Counted from the stretch's first letter, positions 12,411 to 22,571 are shown. The stretch is DNA of 64,000 nt from Phaeodactylum tricornutum CCAP 1055/1 (GCF_000150955.2 NC_011671.1:930001-994000), one strand, 5' to 3'. Notes: generated from the letters alone by a model not told the origin. Made by a program: numbers and translations.

Positions 12411-13157
12411 ATGGCGACCGAAATGTTGCAGAACGAGAATTTGATGAAGGATCCAACGCACAAGGAGCATGAAAAGAAAGAATTTGAATATGAAATCTTT
12501 CAAGGAAAGCTCCTCACCGAAGGAACCGGCACGTCACTTCCAGCCGACACTCAGCTTTGTGTCATGCATACTAAAGCATTCCCCCTTGCGGAAGATGAAG
12601 TCTTGGAAGTTATGGATACTCACGGAAAGCCATATGCGGATGGAATTCATTTTAAAGCCCACCGTACTCTCTTCGGCAAAACCAGTATCGTCCTCCACGA
12701 CAAAAGCCACGAGCCCATCGCAATGTGCCAGCAGATGCTCCTTGCTCCCACGCCTGCCTACACGATCTACGGTAGGAAGCCTTTGCTTGATGGATATACT
12801 GGCGGAATGATCCAGGCGGAAAAAGTAAGGTTTTTTCCGTGGTACCAAGTTAGCGAAGTCGATCTTTCGAATCGCCGCGTCCTGATCATGAAATGGAATG
12901 GACTATGCTTCATGCCATTTCTCAGCGCGACGGGAAACGATTGTCAGCATACGATCGAAGACGGCCGTGGATTTGGTATCCTGGTTGGTCGCATCGAAAA
13001 GAAAAATGAGTTTCTCCCTCATGACGAAACTGTTCGCTTCCAATGGAACATCAGCTTCCACCCCGAAGCCGACCCGGCCATGATGCTGTGCATTGCGGCG
13101 GTGCTGGACAACTTTTTCTACCGCGCACACATCCAACGGAAAGTTGACCACGCTTAA
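12411..13157 (+). CDS. LURP-one-related (tubby C-terminal-like) protein
   Basis: A single exon of 248 residues. The pattern of alternating short strands, with EVLEVMDTHGKPYADGIHFKAH, LFGKTSIVLHDKSHEPIAMCQQ and the terminal hydrophobic helix DPAMMLCIAAVLDNFFY, fits the LOR/scramblase-like fold, a 12-stranded beta barrel around a central helix. In plants members take part in pathogen responses; in algae the function is not known. No signal peptide or membrane segment is apparent other than the central helix. The assignment is from fold pattern only, so it is moderate. The gene is convergent with the FGGY kinase gene, 181 bp between stops. Confidence 0.6.
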   Translation: MATEMLQNENLMKDPTHKEHEKKEFEYEIFQGKLLTEGTGTSLPADTQLCVMHTKAFPLAEDEVLEVMDTHGKPYADGIHFKAHRTLFGKTSIVLHDKSHEPIAMCQQMLLAPTPAYTIYGRKPLLDGYTGGMIQAEKVRFFPWYQVSEVDLSNRRVLIMKWNGLCFMPFLSATGNDCQHTIEDGRGFGILVGRIEKKNEFLPHDETVRFQWNISFHPEADPAMMLCIAAVLDNFFYRAHIQRKVDHA

Positions 13158-13338
13158 TGCTTTACGTTGCTCAAATTATTTTCGTGCTTTCAAAACTGGT
13201 ATTTCGCCCCACAGTCCCAAGGACGAAACGCCTAGCAAGGAAACTGCGTGTGAGCAGGAATTACATTCATAGCCTTAAATGAGATTATTTGCAAACAGCA
13301 TTAGTGCGCTTGAAGATAACAGCGCCTTTAACCTTCTT

Positions 13339-14925
13339 CTAGAAAAATGCACCGGCAGCCAAAACAGCAGCCCCAAATCCAGCTTCCACATTCTCAGCCT
13401 TGTCAACTTTCAGCGAATCATCACCAAAAGCTTCTCGAAGTCGTCGCTGTCGCAACTGATTCCAAACGTCATTTTTGGATCCACCACCTGCTGTCAAAAC
13501 AAGAGTTGGTCGACTAGGTGTGGCGCCCAAACTTCCGAGAATGACAAATCCATCCCGTTCCACGTCAGCAATTCCTTGCAGAATACCGTGCAAAAACTCG
13601 TTTCTCGATTCGGGAACGGGTTCTAAAACAGGCTCTTTCGTGCTGTCAGCGATGGGAAAGCGTTCCCCTTTTTTGGTCAGTGGATAGTAAGAAAGATTGC
13701 TGTCGACGAAAGGATCGATTTTGGCGCTTATTGCCACCAAGTCTTCATTAGAGAAGTCTTGTTGGCGAAGAGCAGCACAACCAACGTTGCTGGCCCCACC
13801 TACCAGCCAGGCTTCCCTCATAGTGTCATTAAGAAGTACAGAAGGAAATCTATGGCTATACACACCACAGGAAGCGTCTTCTACGTAGGTGTCGGAGAGT
13901 TGCTTCATGGCCAAAGTTGAACCCAGCGACGTCACAGCCGTGCCGGGCGCTGTACGAGTCCCCGTCGCGGCAAAAAAGGCCGCGTTCGAATCCGTTGTTC
14001 CTCCAACCACGATCGTGTGTTCGGGCAAACCGAAACGCTTGGCTGCGTCGGCACTAATGGTGCCCATCGGTTCACCAGGAGAGACCACGGTGAAGGGTAA
14101 CACCGATTGCGCAAGACCGGCATCGTGCAAACAATCGAGCAACCACGGCGGCCAGGATAGTTGACGTACGTCGTAACCTAGTTTTAGGCAATTATGCCAG
14201 TCGGAGTACACCTGAACGTTGTTGTGATTGGAGCCACACGCTTTGTTGCTGGATAGAAGATTCATTGAAATATAATCGGACTGGTGACAAAGACGTTCCG
14301 AAGAAGTGAGCGGTTTTTCTTCGTTCCAAGAAAGCAATTTGGCCAAAGCACTGGTCGGACTCTGACAGGTATGTTTGTCGGGGGCGAATTGCTGTAGTTT
14401 TTGTAGAGCCCGCACTCCGTATACTGGTTCCTGTGTGGGTGTGTGGATGCTGGAAGTAACGACATCGTAATCATACATTCGAGCCGGCGATCGTGTCACT
14501 TTCCCACCGTCGGCCGCGTCTACCAGAATGCAGCTGGACGAGGTTCCCGAAACGCAAATCGAAGCCACACGCTCTAAACCAAAGTCGTCGTTCGCAGACT
14601 GCAGTAAGGATGTCACCGCTTCCATCCATGCCTTTGGATCATCGTAGGCTCCCTCGTTCCAAAGAACCGCTTGCGTATAAACTTCCTTGTAGGATCTATC
14701 GGTGGTTGTGAACGCAGGCTCAATGATAGAGATACGAGCTCCCGAAGTGCCAAGGTCCAAACCTACAAATTGGCGTACAAGTGCGGCCGAAGGTCCTTTG
14801 GGCGTGTTGTTTGGGATACTGAAACCTCGGGAAGTTTTCATTGTCAGTCCTCGAACGACCCAGTAGAAGAGACCCCCCAACGAGGCACTTTTCGCCCAAC
14901 AACGTCTACTTCCACAGCAGATCAT
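13339..14925 (-). CDS. FGGY-family carbohydrate kinase, D-ribulose kinase-like
   Basis: A single exon of 528 residues. The ATP-binding phosphate loop FVGLDLGTSGARISIIEP begins near residue 52, the ICVSGTSSSCILVD segment follows, and the second domain has VVGGTTDSNAAFFAATGTRTAPGTAVTSLGSTLAMKQL and LVLTAGGGSKNDVWNQLRQR, the conserved FGGY C-lobe. The G-T-S-G-A/G-R signature and overall shape resemble the plant and cyanobacterial D-ribulose kinases (XK1 group) more than glycerol kinase. The reaction would be ATP-dependent phosphorylation of a pentulose. The first 50 residues are Cys/Arg/Ser-rich with a hydrophobic stretch and may target an organelle; a second Met (MKTSRGF) could also be used. 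Confidence 0.82.
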   Translation of the reverse strand: MICCGSRRCWAKSASLGGLFYWVVRGLTMKTSRGFSIPNNTPKGPSAALVRQFVGLDLGTSGARISIIEPAFTTTDRSYKEVYTQAVLWNEGAYDDPKAWMEAVTSLLQSANDDFGLERVASICVSGTSSSCILVDAADGGKVTRSPARMYDYDVVTSSIHTPTQEPVYGVRALQKLQQFAPDKHTCQSPTSALAKLLSWNEEKPLTSSERLCHQSDYISMNLLSSNKACGSNHNNVQVYSDWHNCLKLGYDVRQLSWPPWLLDCLHDAGLAQSVLPFTVVSPGEPMGTISADAAKRFGLPEHTIVVGGTTDSNAAFFAATGTRTAPGTAVTSLGSTLAMKQLSDTYVEDASCGVYSHRFPSVLLNDTMREAWLVGGASNVGCAALRQQDFSNEDLVAISAKIDPFVDSNLSYYPLTKKGERFPIADSTKEPVLEPVPESRNEFLHGILQGIADVERDGFVILGSLGATPSRPTLVLTAGGGSKNDVWNQLRQRRLREAFGDDSLKVDKAENVEAGFGAAVLAAGAFF

Positions 14926-15737
14926 TGCCGTAGAGAATGCTGCATTCCAATGACACCGTGATAGTTATCGGGTGGTGTGCCAGTACGAGACGACTCTCAT
15001 TACCTGTACCAATTGCGAGGTTGCTCATGGTGACGGTCGCATCGTTTTTGCCGGAACGCTGGTTTGGCCCAGGCCGTCACTTTTGCTAGCTGTAAGCAGT
15101 GTCCGGTGAGGTGTCTTGCAAGACATGACGCCCAATTCGAGATATATTTAACTGAAGACGTTTGCTTTCCTGTCAAACTATTTCTGGAAATGTCGTTTGC
15201 TCTATCCCAATTTAAAGCACAACCCTTTCTGTTTCCTCCAGCACAGCCTGTACCCTACCCGGAGTTGAAAGTTTGTTCCAGATCTCGCAACGGCACTTGG
15301 TAGGCGCGAGGTCGCTCCGTGGTCTCGAGTGCGTGACCAAGGTGAGCAGTGGCGCTGCGGGACGCGTACCACCCGGAATTCGTCGGGAATGCAACCGGAA
15401 CGCTACCCAGAAAAAAAGGAGACAATGGCCTACGGTACGATTTCGGAATCCAGGGAGTCTCGGACCGACGCATTTTTGCAGTCTACTATATCATTGGCTT
15501 GACCAGTAGCACTATCTATCTACACGAGCTATCTGTACAAAGCATACCATCGAGAGCTGGAAGGACTACCACACGCGGAGTTAGCCACTTAAAAGTACTT
15601 GCTTCGCAGAGGCGCCTTTCCTCTGCTGTCCAACAGCACTGTTGATAGAGACGAACACGCACGTACACGCACACACATAAACGCTCCAGCTCTCCCCGAC
15701 AATTGTCATCCTTAGGGTACGCACGTAGTTGTTCGTC
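14926..15737. other. Divergent intergenic region
   Basis: This spacer of 0.8 kb separates the divergent FGGY kinase and SLC41-like genes and probably contains both promoters. A CA/CG-rich alternating tract (acacgcacgtacacgcacacac) lies near 15655-15678, just upstream of the transporter ATG. No gene is supported in it. Confidence 0.45.
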
Positions 15738-18473
15738 ATGAGTGCTTCCGACGAAGAAGACCGTAAACCAGCGGCGATTGAGCATCACTCTTTCGTCGAA
15801 GACGACGAGGACAATTGGAGTCGTCGCGTGGAAAACGACGAAACGGCGACTGGACACTTGTTACACGCGGAGGACTCCTATCTCCGGATGGAATCACCTC
15901 GGCAAGAAATCTGCTACGATCCGTCGCCATTAGCGGCGGTCCTGCCTCCCAGTCAGCCCGAACTAACCATGAAAGAAAAATTGGTGCTCCGGGAACGCCA
16001 ACGCCGAATCGAGACGGAACGGGCACGACTTAAACAACAGTTCGCCCTCCGGCATCACTCGGCTTCCGAAACGAGTAGTGTGGAAGAGGACGACGACCAT
16101 CACGGAGACACCGCGGGTGGGCGTTCCGCGACGATGGCGGCATTTCAAGAAAATGGCAGTGTCGCGGGAACACTCGGTGAAGAATCGACCATTGCTCACC
16201 CCGACGAAGAAACAGCGGCGCTAGAAAAGCTTGGTTTTAACATGGAGCGCTTTTTGCGGAACAGCGATAATTTCAAGCCTCAGGCGGAAAGCAACAATTC
16301 TTTGCTTCCTCTCGCGGAGACGGAAGGTGGTGTTGTTATGGAGCGCTTTTTGAGCAATCCGGTGGTCGTGGAAGCCGACGATGGGGATAGAGAGTCGACT
16401 TCGGGTCACGATGATACAGAAGGTTTGACTACTGATGTTCAACGGAGCGTGTCTTTTGATGTTGACGCCAGTCATCCGAATGGAGACGGAGTGATTCCGA
16501 CGTCCATGTCGGCTTTCCCAGACGGAGCTAATGTTTCTCTACAGGCTGAGTCACACATTGACGCGCAGCGTCGCCACATGATTACAAGCGCTACTTTGAC
16601 GGGGATCCCATCGGCTCCTCGCTCAATGGATGCGGAAGTCGCATCGGATGGAAACCTCACCGATGTTCATTCGCAGACGTCATCTACCCGTACGGCTGAC
16701 GAATTTCGCGTTATGAGACTCACAGAAGCAGACATGCGCGAGATGGAAGCCATTGACGAAGTCAGTATCGGAAATGCGCCTCCTTCAGAACGCGAAGAAG
16801 AGCTCTTGTCGGAAGTGGGTGAGCTAGCCGACTTCCGCGGAGGCTTTGCCGGCGCAGCGGGAAACTATAGCCAAGGGACTCGTACGACGGCCATGGAGTC
16901 CGCTTCGCTTATAAGTGGAGGTATTCCGAGTGATAAGCAAGCCAGTGAAGATCACACGCGAGATCACTCGCAGGAACATCGGGAACATTATGAAGTGGTC
17001 GACACGCAAGCTACCGAAATTGCCGATAAACACAGCCTCGATGGCATGACTCCGGGCTCGATGTCGTCTCACTTGATGGTTTCACCCGGAGCCAGTGCTG
17101 CTGGTTCTACTTTAGCACAGCCATCCAACGCAGGTGTTCTAGATGAAAGCATTGATGGTACAATGGCGAGATTATCCGTACAACCGAAATTTGATGACAA
17201 GGATGTGTCTAGTGATATGGCCAGCGTACCTGCGAGTCTACGAAACAGCGCCGACGATCTGACCGCACATGCAGGGAACGAAAGCATCTTGAATCGACGA
17301 GTACGTCCTGGTATGCCCGGACTCAAACCAGCGCCACAAAATCTTGAAGCAAATAGAAAGGAGTCATCGACATCTGTAAATGCCGCTTCCGGTCCTCCGA
17401 TAGTAGTAGATGATTTTGACTACGATATAAACGCTCCGGAAACGCCTCGTTCCACCAACGACGAAATGCAGGACTCATTCTTAAATTCACCAGACGGTCC
17501 GCCACTCTGGACCTTGGAGGAGAACATGATTGTTTCTCCCGTCCAGCAATCACGCAGCGGATCAACGCCCGTTGATTCTTTACCGGCGTCTCAGATATAT
17601 GGGAGTATGACTACTGGAAGAGCAATACCAGCGCAGAATGGAAGTGCAGAAGAGTCTGCGCCGCTTTTGAGCGTCCCTCCTGAAATCATAACCATGCGTG
17701 AAAGGTCGGAAATGAGCAGCTTACAAAACGTAGCCGCACATGTCAAACATCAGACAAGTCTCAGCAGCAGCCAAAATGATCATACAAGACACGAGTCCGT
17801 CTTTGAAACTTTACGCGCCGAAGAGGAACATGTGAAGGAAGAAGAGCAGACCGAATCGGAGCTATACAATACCAGCAATGTTCTTGCCCGAGCCTTTCCC
17901 GAGCGTCTCATGGCTCTGATAGTGACTCTTATTTTAGAGATTCCCGTGCTTCTCATGATTTCAGGTGGTTCCGATAATCTTTGTTTTCTTATCGGAAGGC
18001 GTCGATATCATTTGCTTGTTGGTTTTATTCCCTTGACAAGTGCAATATCTGGTAACGTTGGATTGCAGTCAAGTACCCTGACGACACGAGCTATATCCCA
18101 TTTTCATGTGACAGAGAGCTCGTTTATCCCATGGCTAATGAGAGAGATTGGCGCCGCAGCATGTCTCGGATGTGGTATGGGGATAATAATGGGCATCATA
18201 GCTTTTATTGCCAGCGAAATGGACCTGGCTTTTGGAGTGACCATTTTCATTGCACAGATTATCAGTATCTTGACCGCTGGTCTGACCGGAACTTTAGCTC
18301 CTTTATTGTTCAGCTTTATTTTTCGAAAGGATTCGGGCAAGTGGGGCGGTCCTTTGGAGACAGCGGTGCAAGATATTGTCGGCAGTTTCGCAATGATTGT
18401 GATTTCGTTTCATTTACTTGCTTTTCTCGGACCCGGTGAAATTGATGCAGGAGACACTTGCGGTTCCCAGTAA
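15738..18473 (+). CDS. SLC41/MgtE-like divalent cation transporter with long N-terminus
   Basis: A single exon; the first ATG (15738) gives 911 residues. The C-terminal ~180 residues hold the membrane domain of the MgtE/SLC41 family: MALIVTLILEIPVLLMISG, the signature PLTSAISGNVGLQSSTLTTRAI that lines the Mg2+ pore in MgtE, then EIGAAACLGCGMGIIMGIIAFIAS, IFIAQIISILTAGLTGTLAPLLFSF and a last segment IVGSFAMIVISFHLLAFLG. The ~730 residues before it are Ser/Glu/Asp-rich, apparently disordered, with only short amphipathic stretches and a repeated motif (LGFNMERFLRNSDN / VVMERFLSNPVV). Neither an MgtE N domain nor CBS domains are visible. One membrane module per chain implies a homodimer, as in bacterial MgtE. 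Transport of Mg2+ is inferred from family. Confidence 0.85.
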   Translation: MSASDEEDRKPAAIEHHSFVEDDEDNWSRRVENDETATGHLLHAEDSYLRMESPRQEICYDPSPLAAVLPPSQPELTMKEKLVLRERQRRIETERARLKQQFALRHHSASETSSVEEDDDHHGDTAGGRSATMAAFQENGSVAGTLGEESTIAHPDEETAALEKLGFNMERFLRNSDNFKPQAESNNSLLPLAETEGGVVMERFLSNPVVVEADDGDRESTSGHDDTEGLTTDVQRSVSFDVDASHPNGDGVIPTSMSAFPDGANVSLQAESHIDAQRRHMITSATLTGIPSAPRSMDAEVASDGNLTDVHSQTSSTRTADEFRVMRLTEADMREMEAIDEVSIGNAPPSEREEELLSEVGELADFRGGFAGAAGNYSQGTRTTAMESASLISGGIPSDKQASEDHTRDHSQEHREHYEVVDTQATEIADKHSLDGMTPGSMSSHLMVSPGASAAGSTLAQPSNAGVLDESIDGTMARLSVQPKFDDKDVSSDMASVPASLRNSADDLTAHAGNESILNRRVRPGMPGLKPAPQNLEANRKESSTSVNAASGPPIVVDDFDYDINAPETPRSTNDEMQDSFLNSPDGPPLWTLEENMIVSPVQQSRSGSTPVDSLPASQIYGSMTTGRAIPAQNGSAEESAPLLSVPPEIITMRERSEMSSLQNVAAHVKHQTSLSSSQNDHTRHESVFETLRAEEEHVKEEEQTESELYNTSNVLARAFPERLMALIVTLILEIPVLLMISGGSDNLCFLIGRRRYHLLVGFIPLTSAISGNVGLQSSTLTTRAISHFHVTESSFIPWLMREIGAAACLGCGMGIIMGIIAFIASEMDLAFGVTIFIAQIISILTAGLTGTLAPLLFSFIFRKDSGKWGGPLETAVQDIVGSFAMIVISFHLLAFLGPGEIDAGDTCGSQ

Positions 18474-18529
18474 TGAACTCGTGCAACTTACTTTTTCTGC
18501 CGCCTAAGCCCTTAACTCCTTTCTGCTAC

Positions 18530-20662
18530 CTAGTTTCTCAATAGTCTAACTTCACCGCGAATCAACAACTTTGGTGCTGACACAACTCGTTCCCCTTGAT
18601 GAGGACAGTGGTGGGGAAACAATAGCAAACGTCCACATCGAGGCGACACCTTGCCGAGAACGTTGTCATCCTGCGCGTATGGAATCAAATTTCGCAGAAG
18701 CGTTGTCTCGCCTCCCTTTTCACAATCAGTCAGGTAAAGTAGGAATGAATGAGTGCTTCTTTCAGTGGGCTTTTCGGGATGTGCACGGCAGAGGTCCACG
18801 TGTGGAGCAAGAACGGCCCCGGCCTCTTGGTAGCATAAGAATCGCATGTGCGGCCAAACAAATAGTTTCTGCTCGTCCCATTGATCACATTGGAGGAGCA
18901 AATTCGTAAGTACTGGAGTAAGCCAACATTCTGTGTCACAGAAATACTTGCGTGTCGAACATAGCTTATGTTTAGACTTTGAGGGCGTCTCATTGGGAAG
19001 CCTTTTCCATAGTTCAAGTAGACCGTCCACCATTTTCAACAATTTGAAACTGTCTAAAACGCTAGCACCTGCACCTGCATGATCCGCAGAAATGGGAATA
19101 ATCCTTTGCACGTGTAAGATATCTGGTCCTGAAAACGAAGATATTGGGAGCAAAGGTTCCAATGTGTTCATAGAATTGTTCCCAGTGAAACCAAATTCGC
19201 GCAATATGTCAATCGTTTCAGTGCTTCCTTTAAAAATTGCTAGACCTGTGATGGAGGAACCTCCATTCGCCCTCACCATTGGGTCGCCGCCATGACGTAA
19301 AAGTAGTTTCAGCATTTTTAAGTTGCCTGTCCAAACAGATGTGTACAGCGCTGTGTGTCCATATTCATTTTGGAGATTGAGATCGATTCCGGCTTTGAGG
19401 CAACCCTTAACATAGTGATACGCTCCCTTTTCTACGTATCCAAAAAATTTGTCACGACGAACTTCCTGACAGTTACCGAGAGAGGGCAGGACAGCTGTTG
19501 ACCACGATGAACAAGGTACATTCTTTTCACAAACTCTCTTTTTGCCTGTGGAGCTCTTTCGAAGCTCCTTTGAGTTCAAAGGAAGAGTGCGATATTTGAG
19601 GAGAGCTTCGCAATATCGTTCAGCTGGAGTTATGTTTTTAACACCTACATGCATGCAGCCGACCCGACTGCGTTCATCCCGTGCCAGCGCACATACTGGA
19701 CACAGGGCAACGTCATTGTCATCCTCTCGCTTGTCCAGATTCTCTAGTATATCTTTCCAAAAGCAGCATTCGCATACCACATGGCGGCATGGATCTGGAA
19801 ATTGAAGACGTACACTCATCGGTACAACGTGTTGGCACGCTGAACAAGACACGTTGTCCCTTGATTCCCATGCTCTCACCCTTGCTTCAGCTGCTCGCTT
19901 GACCAAAAAGGTCTGCAGCGTCAAAGGAACCCCACATAAGAATTTTCGTAAAAGGCATTTTCCAATCCTTTGAAGTTGAAGGTTTAACTTCTGCAGTTCC
20001 GCACTTCGAACGTCGTCAGGAAACGTCCCTCGAACGCAGGGAGGAACGCCACCTAGCAAAAAAGAGCCCACAATGTGGTAGCGTCGCAGCCAGATTGCGT
20101 ATTCCAGCAAAGTGAACGTAACCAGATGCTCGGCGTAACTCCTTAGACTTAGAAAACCCTCTCGACCGAACCGGCTCAGCAGTTTTGCTTGACCGATCCA
20201 CGAAACTCCGTCGAATTCGTACAGCAAATGAGATGGAATGCGACTCGCGACCAAATTGGCGTTTTTATCCAGAAAATTTACCGAAAAGTAAGCCCGATTG
20301 CCATCAATGATGGCGTGCAATATGCTTTGAATTAAGTCGATAATCTTGGAGTCTTGTATCAGAATAGAGGGGGTAGCCGCCGAGCAAGGTTCGTCAACTC
20401 CCGTCGTCTCCGACACTCGCTGCCGGATAGAATACCGCGCTTTCATTCTGGATCTTTCCCGCGCTGATCCCCAGCAATTCCTTTCATTACTGGTTGCGTT
20501 GTGCTGTCTCATGGTTATTATCGGAAATGGGCTCGAACAAAAGGGTAAGGTGCATACATATTGCTGTCGGCAATATTCGAAAGAGTCCGAGTGTGTTTGT
20601 GTTACTGTCAATTCTTTCGAACCAATTTCTCCGGGTTGTTCTAATGTAAATGTAAGTAACAT
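18530..20662 (-). CDS. Zinc-binding, ankyrin and prolyl-4-hydroxylase fusion protein
   Basis: A single exon; the upstream ATG (20662) gives 710 residues, and MRQHNATS at 20512 is an alternative start. Near residues 272-325 there is a Cys/His-rich cluster (CSAC, CRHVVCECC, CPVC) spaced like a RING or MYND-type zinc site. Ankyrin repeats occupy about 400-495 (EYGHTALYTSVWTGNLKMLKLLLRHG and one after it). The C-terminal region from about 575 is a 2-oxoglutarate/Fe(II) oxygenase of the P4Hc type: iron ligands H621 and D623 in PHVDL and H688 in HQGE, with K698 as probable 2-oxoglutarate ligand; all key residues are present. The substrate is unknown. No signal peptide is evident, so it is probably cytosolic or nuclear. 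Its stop lies 57 bp from that of the transporter gene. Confidence 0.8.
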   Translation of the reverse strand: MLLTFTLEQPGEIGSKELTVTQTHSDSFEYCRQQYVCTLPFCSSPFPIITMRQHNATSNERNCWGSARERSRMKARYSIRQRVSETTGVDEPCSAATPSILIQDSKIIDLIQSILHAIIDGNRAYFSVNFLDKNANLVASRIPSHLLYEFDGVSWIGQAKLLSRFGREGFLSLRSYAEHLVTFTLLEYAIWLRRYHIVGSFLLGGVPPCVRGTFPDDVRSAELQKLNLQLQRIGKCLLRKFLCGVPLTLQTFLVKRAAEARVRAWESRDNVSCSACQHVVPMSVRLQFPDPCRHVVCECCFWKDILENLDKREDDNDVALCPVCALARDERSRVGCMHVGVKNITPAERYCEALLKYRTLPLNSKELRKSSTGKKRVCEKNVPCSSWSTAVLPSLGNCQEVRRDKFFGYVEKGAYHYVKGCLKAGIDLNLQNEYGHTALYTSVWTGNLKMLKLLLRHGGDPMVRANGGSSITGLAIFKGSTETIDILREFGFTGNNSMNTLEPLLPISSFSGPDILHVQRIIPISADHAGAGASVLDSFKLLKMVDGLLELWKRLPNETPSKSKHKLCSTRKYFCDTECWLTPVLTNLLLQCDQWDEQKLFVWPHMRFLCYQEAGAVLAPHVDLCRAHPEKPTERSTHSFLLYLTDCEKGGETTLLRNLIPYAQDDNVLGKVSPRCGRLLLFPHHCPHQGERVVSAPKLLIRGEVRLLRN

Positions 20663-20927
20663 CTACCGTCAACAATGCACACCATGTTTCCGCCCTGTGT
20701 AATAGTGTAATCCACAGTCACCGTCAGTCAATCCATGCTACTGACTATCTGATGCACTAAATTTGCTAAAGAACCGTAATATTGACTGTAAATGCCCCTT
20801 CATGTACAACTTAGTCTCTAAGTATATTAGTGCACACAGAGAGCTGGTGAAGTTCTATTTTACAGAGCCCTTCCTCGTCTTAGCAGTGACGAAGCCACAA
20901 ACTTTAGCGTTGGCAAAATTTCGACCG

Positions 20928-22571
20928 TTAATCGATCATCCACTCATTGCCGATGGCGGCCTGTCGTCTTCTTTCGGCTTGCTTGAAATTCTCTTTTGCT
21001 TTGCTCGGTACGCTGCTATTTTTGCGACCGGTATCCTGTATTCGTTTTGCTGGCTTTGAAGCGTATGGATTCAAATCCTTTCGTCGCGACTTCTTTTCTT
21101 CAATTTCTGCAAGTATTTCACTCCGATCTCTAAGAATGTACTGGAGCCATCGTAGATCTTGATCACCCGTCTTGAGCGCCAAGCTTTGACTTCTCCTTAG
21201 TCCAAGATGCTTGGTTGCCTCCGCGTTTCCAGACAATACCCAAGCTTCGGTTCCAGACGGACAGCACTCTCTCAAAAATATTCTCATGGATTCCCAAGAT
21301 TCCGACATATCTTCGGTGAGCCTCACACCCCACGGTGGGTTGGAAACTACAATGAAGGGTGTACCCTCACGTTTTGGCTTCGGCTTCCAATCTGAGCAAT
21401 CCCCCTCTTCAAGTTGCACTAAACGGCGTAGTCCAGCAGCGTCCAGTGCATTCTCAAAGAGATTGAGAGCCCCATCGTGTATATCGTTTCCGAGAATCTC
21501 AACGGTATCTGTAGATTGCATCCACCGCAATCCGCTCTTGGCCCGAGACGTGGCGTCAAGTAGGAGTGCTTTCCATTCATCAACTACTCGCATATCGCCA
21601 TCGTGTTTCCACCGAACAACTGGCGGCATGCTGTGCCCGGGCAGGCCGCATTTGATGCGCATCAACCCTGGAGCCAAGTCCACCGCCATCATTGCACCTT
21701 CTAGTAGCAGCGAGCCCGACCCTGCCATTGGATCCAAAAGGACAACTGCATCATCTTCGCGACGTGCATCGCGGCACTTTTGGTCCCAACCAGCGGTCAG
21801 TAGTAGTCCCGCTGCCAGTGACTCCTTCATGGCTGCCTTGTGGATAGCGCCACTGCGATATCCTCGTTTGTGCAACGATCCGTTGTGCAGTTGCCGATAG
21901 AGAGACACTCGCGCTCCGGAGTCAGTTCCTAGCAACACAGCCGTCAGTGGGACGTCTGGATCATCCAAATCCACATTAGGTCGATCATCCCGCAGTTCCC
22001 GAACGGCGTCGCACAAGGCATTCTTGACCGTCAGGGCCGAATAATGTGAATGATTGATATCTTTCGGTATTTTCGAAGGATTGTTCAAGATCACACCCAC
22101 CGACAGAGTCAACAATCCGCCGCGTCCATCCCCCAATAGTTCTTTAACAGGAACAGCGTCCAAAATAAAGCGGTGTAGATCTTCTCGCGATTTCAGTGTG
22201 GGCGGAGACTCGCACAGAAATTCCATAACCTTATGGGATGTCCGTGTCCACAGTAGGGCCTTGAGTGCCGTTTGCGTATTGGCATTAAATCGAACCGCCG
22301 AGGAGGCACTGCGTTCAACATCTTGACATCCCAAAGTGCGTAACTCGTCACTCAACGCGTCAGACAAGCCTGGGATACACGTAGCGATGTAGCTACCTAT
22401 ATCCAACGATTCATCGTCTAGATGATTCCGATAGGCAGCCGCCGCTCGAGGACTACTCGGCCTACTGCATGCCAATCGACGATGCGTCGACAAGGCGAAA
22501 ACACAACTACATGATTTCCAAAGAAATACAGACAGTAGGAGAAGGAGCCTAGCCGGATGCGTTCTCGTCAT
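20928..22571 (-). CDS. THUMP-type RNA guanine-N2 methyltransferase, likely plastid
   Basis: A single exon of 547 residues. The N-terminus MTRTHPARLLLLLSVFLWKSCSCVFALSTHRR is a signal peptide followed by a CVFALS segment with Phe just after the likely cleavage site, as expected of a diatom bipartite plastid presequence. Residues ~55-200 fit a ferredoxin-like plus THUMP module (YIATCIPGLSDALSDELRTLG...). The methyltransferase domain carries VVLLDPMAGSGSLLLEGAMMA (SAM loop) and VVSNPPWGVRL (NPPW catalytic motif). This is the architecture of RlmL/Trm14-like enzymes that methylate G in rRNA or tRNA. The C-terminal tail is basic (KKSRRKDLNPYASKPAKR). Substrate, likely plastid rRNA, is inferred only. 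Confidence 0.85.
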   Translation of the reverse strand: MTRTHPARLLLLLSVFLWKSCSCVFALSTHRRLACSRPSSPRAAAAYRNHLDDESLDIGSYIATCIPGLSDALSDELRTLGCQDVERSASSAVRFNANTQTALKALLWTRTSHKVMEFLCESPPTLKSREDLHRFILDAVPVKELLGDGRGGLLTLSVGVILNNPSKIPKDINHSHYSALTVKNALCDAVRELRDDRPNVDLDDPDVPLTAVLLGTDSGARVSLYRQLHNGSLHKRGYRSGAIHKAAMKESLAAGLLLTAGWDQKCRDARREDDAVVLLDPMAGSGSLLLEGAMMAVDLAPGLMRIKCGLPGHSMPPVVRWKHDGDMRVVDEWKALLLDATSRAKSGLRWMQSTDTVEILGNDIHDGALNLFENALDAAGLRRLVQLEEGDCSDWKPKPKREGTPFIVVSNPPWGVRLTEDMSESWESMRIFLRECCPSGTEAWVLSGNAEATKHLGLRRSQSLALKTGDQDLRWLQYILRDRSEILAEIEEKKSRRKDLNPYASKPAKRIQDTGRKNSSVPSKAKENFKQAERRRQAAIGNEWMID

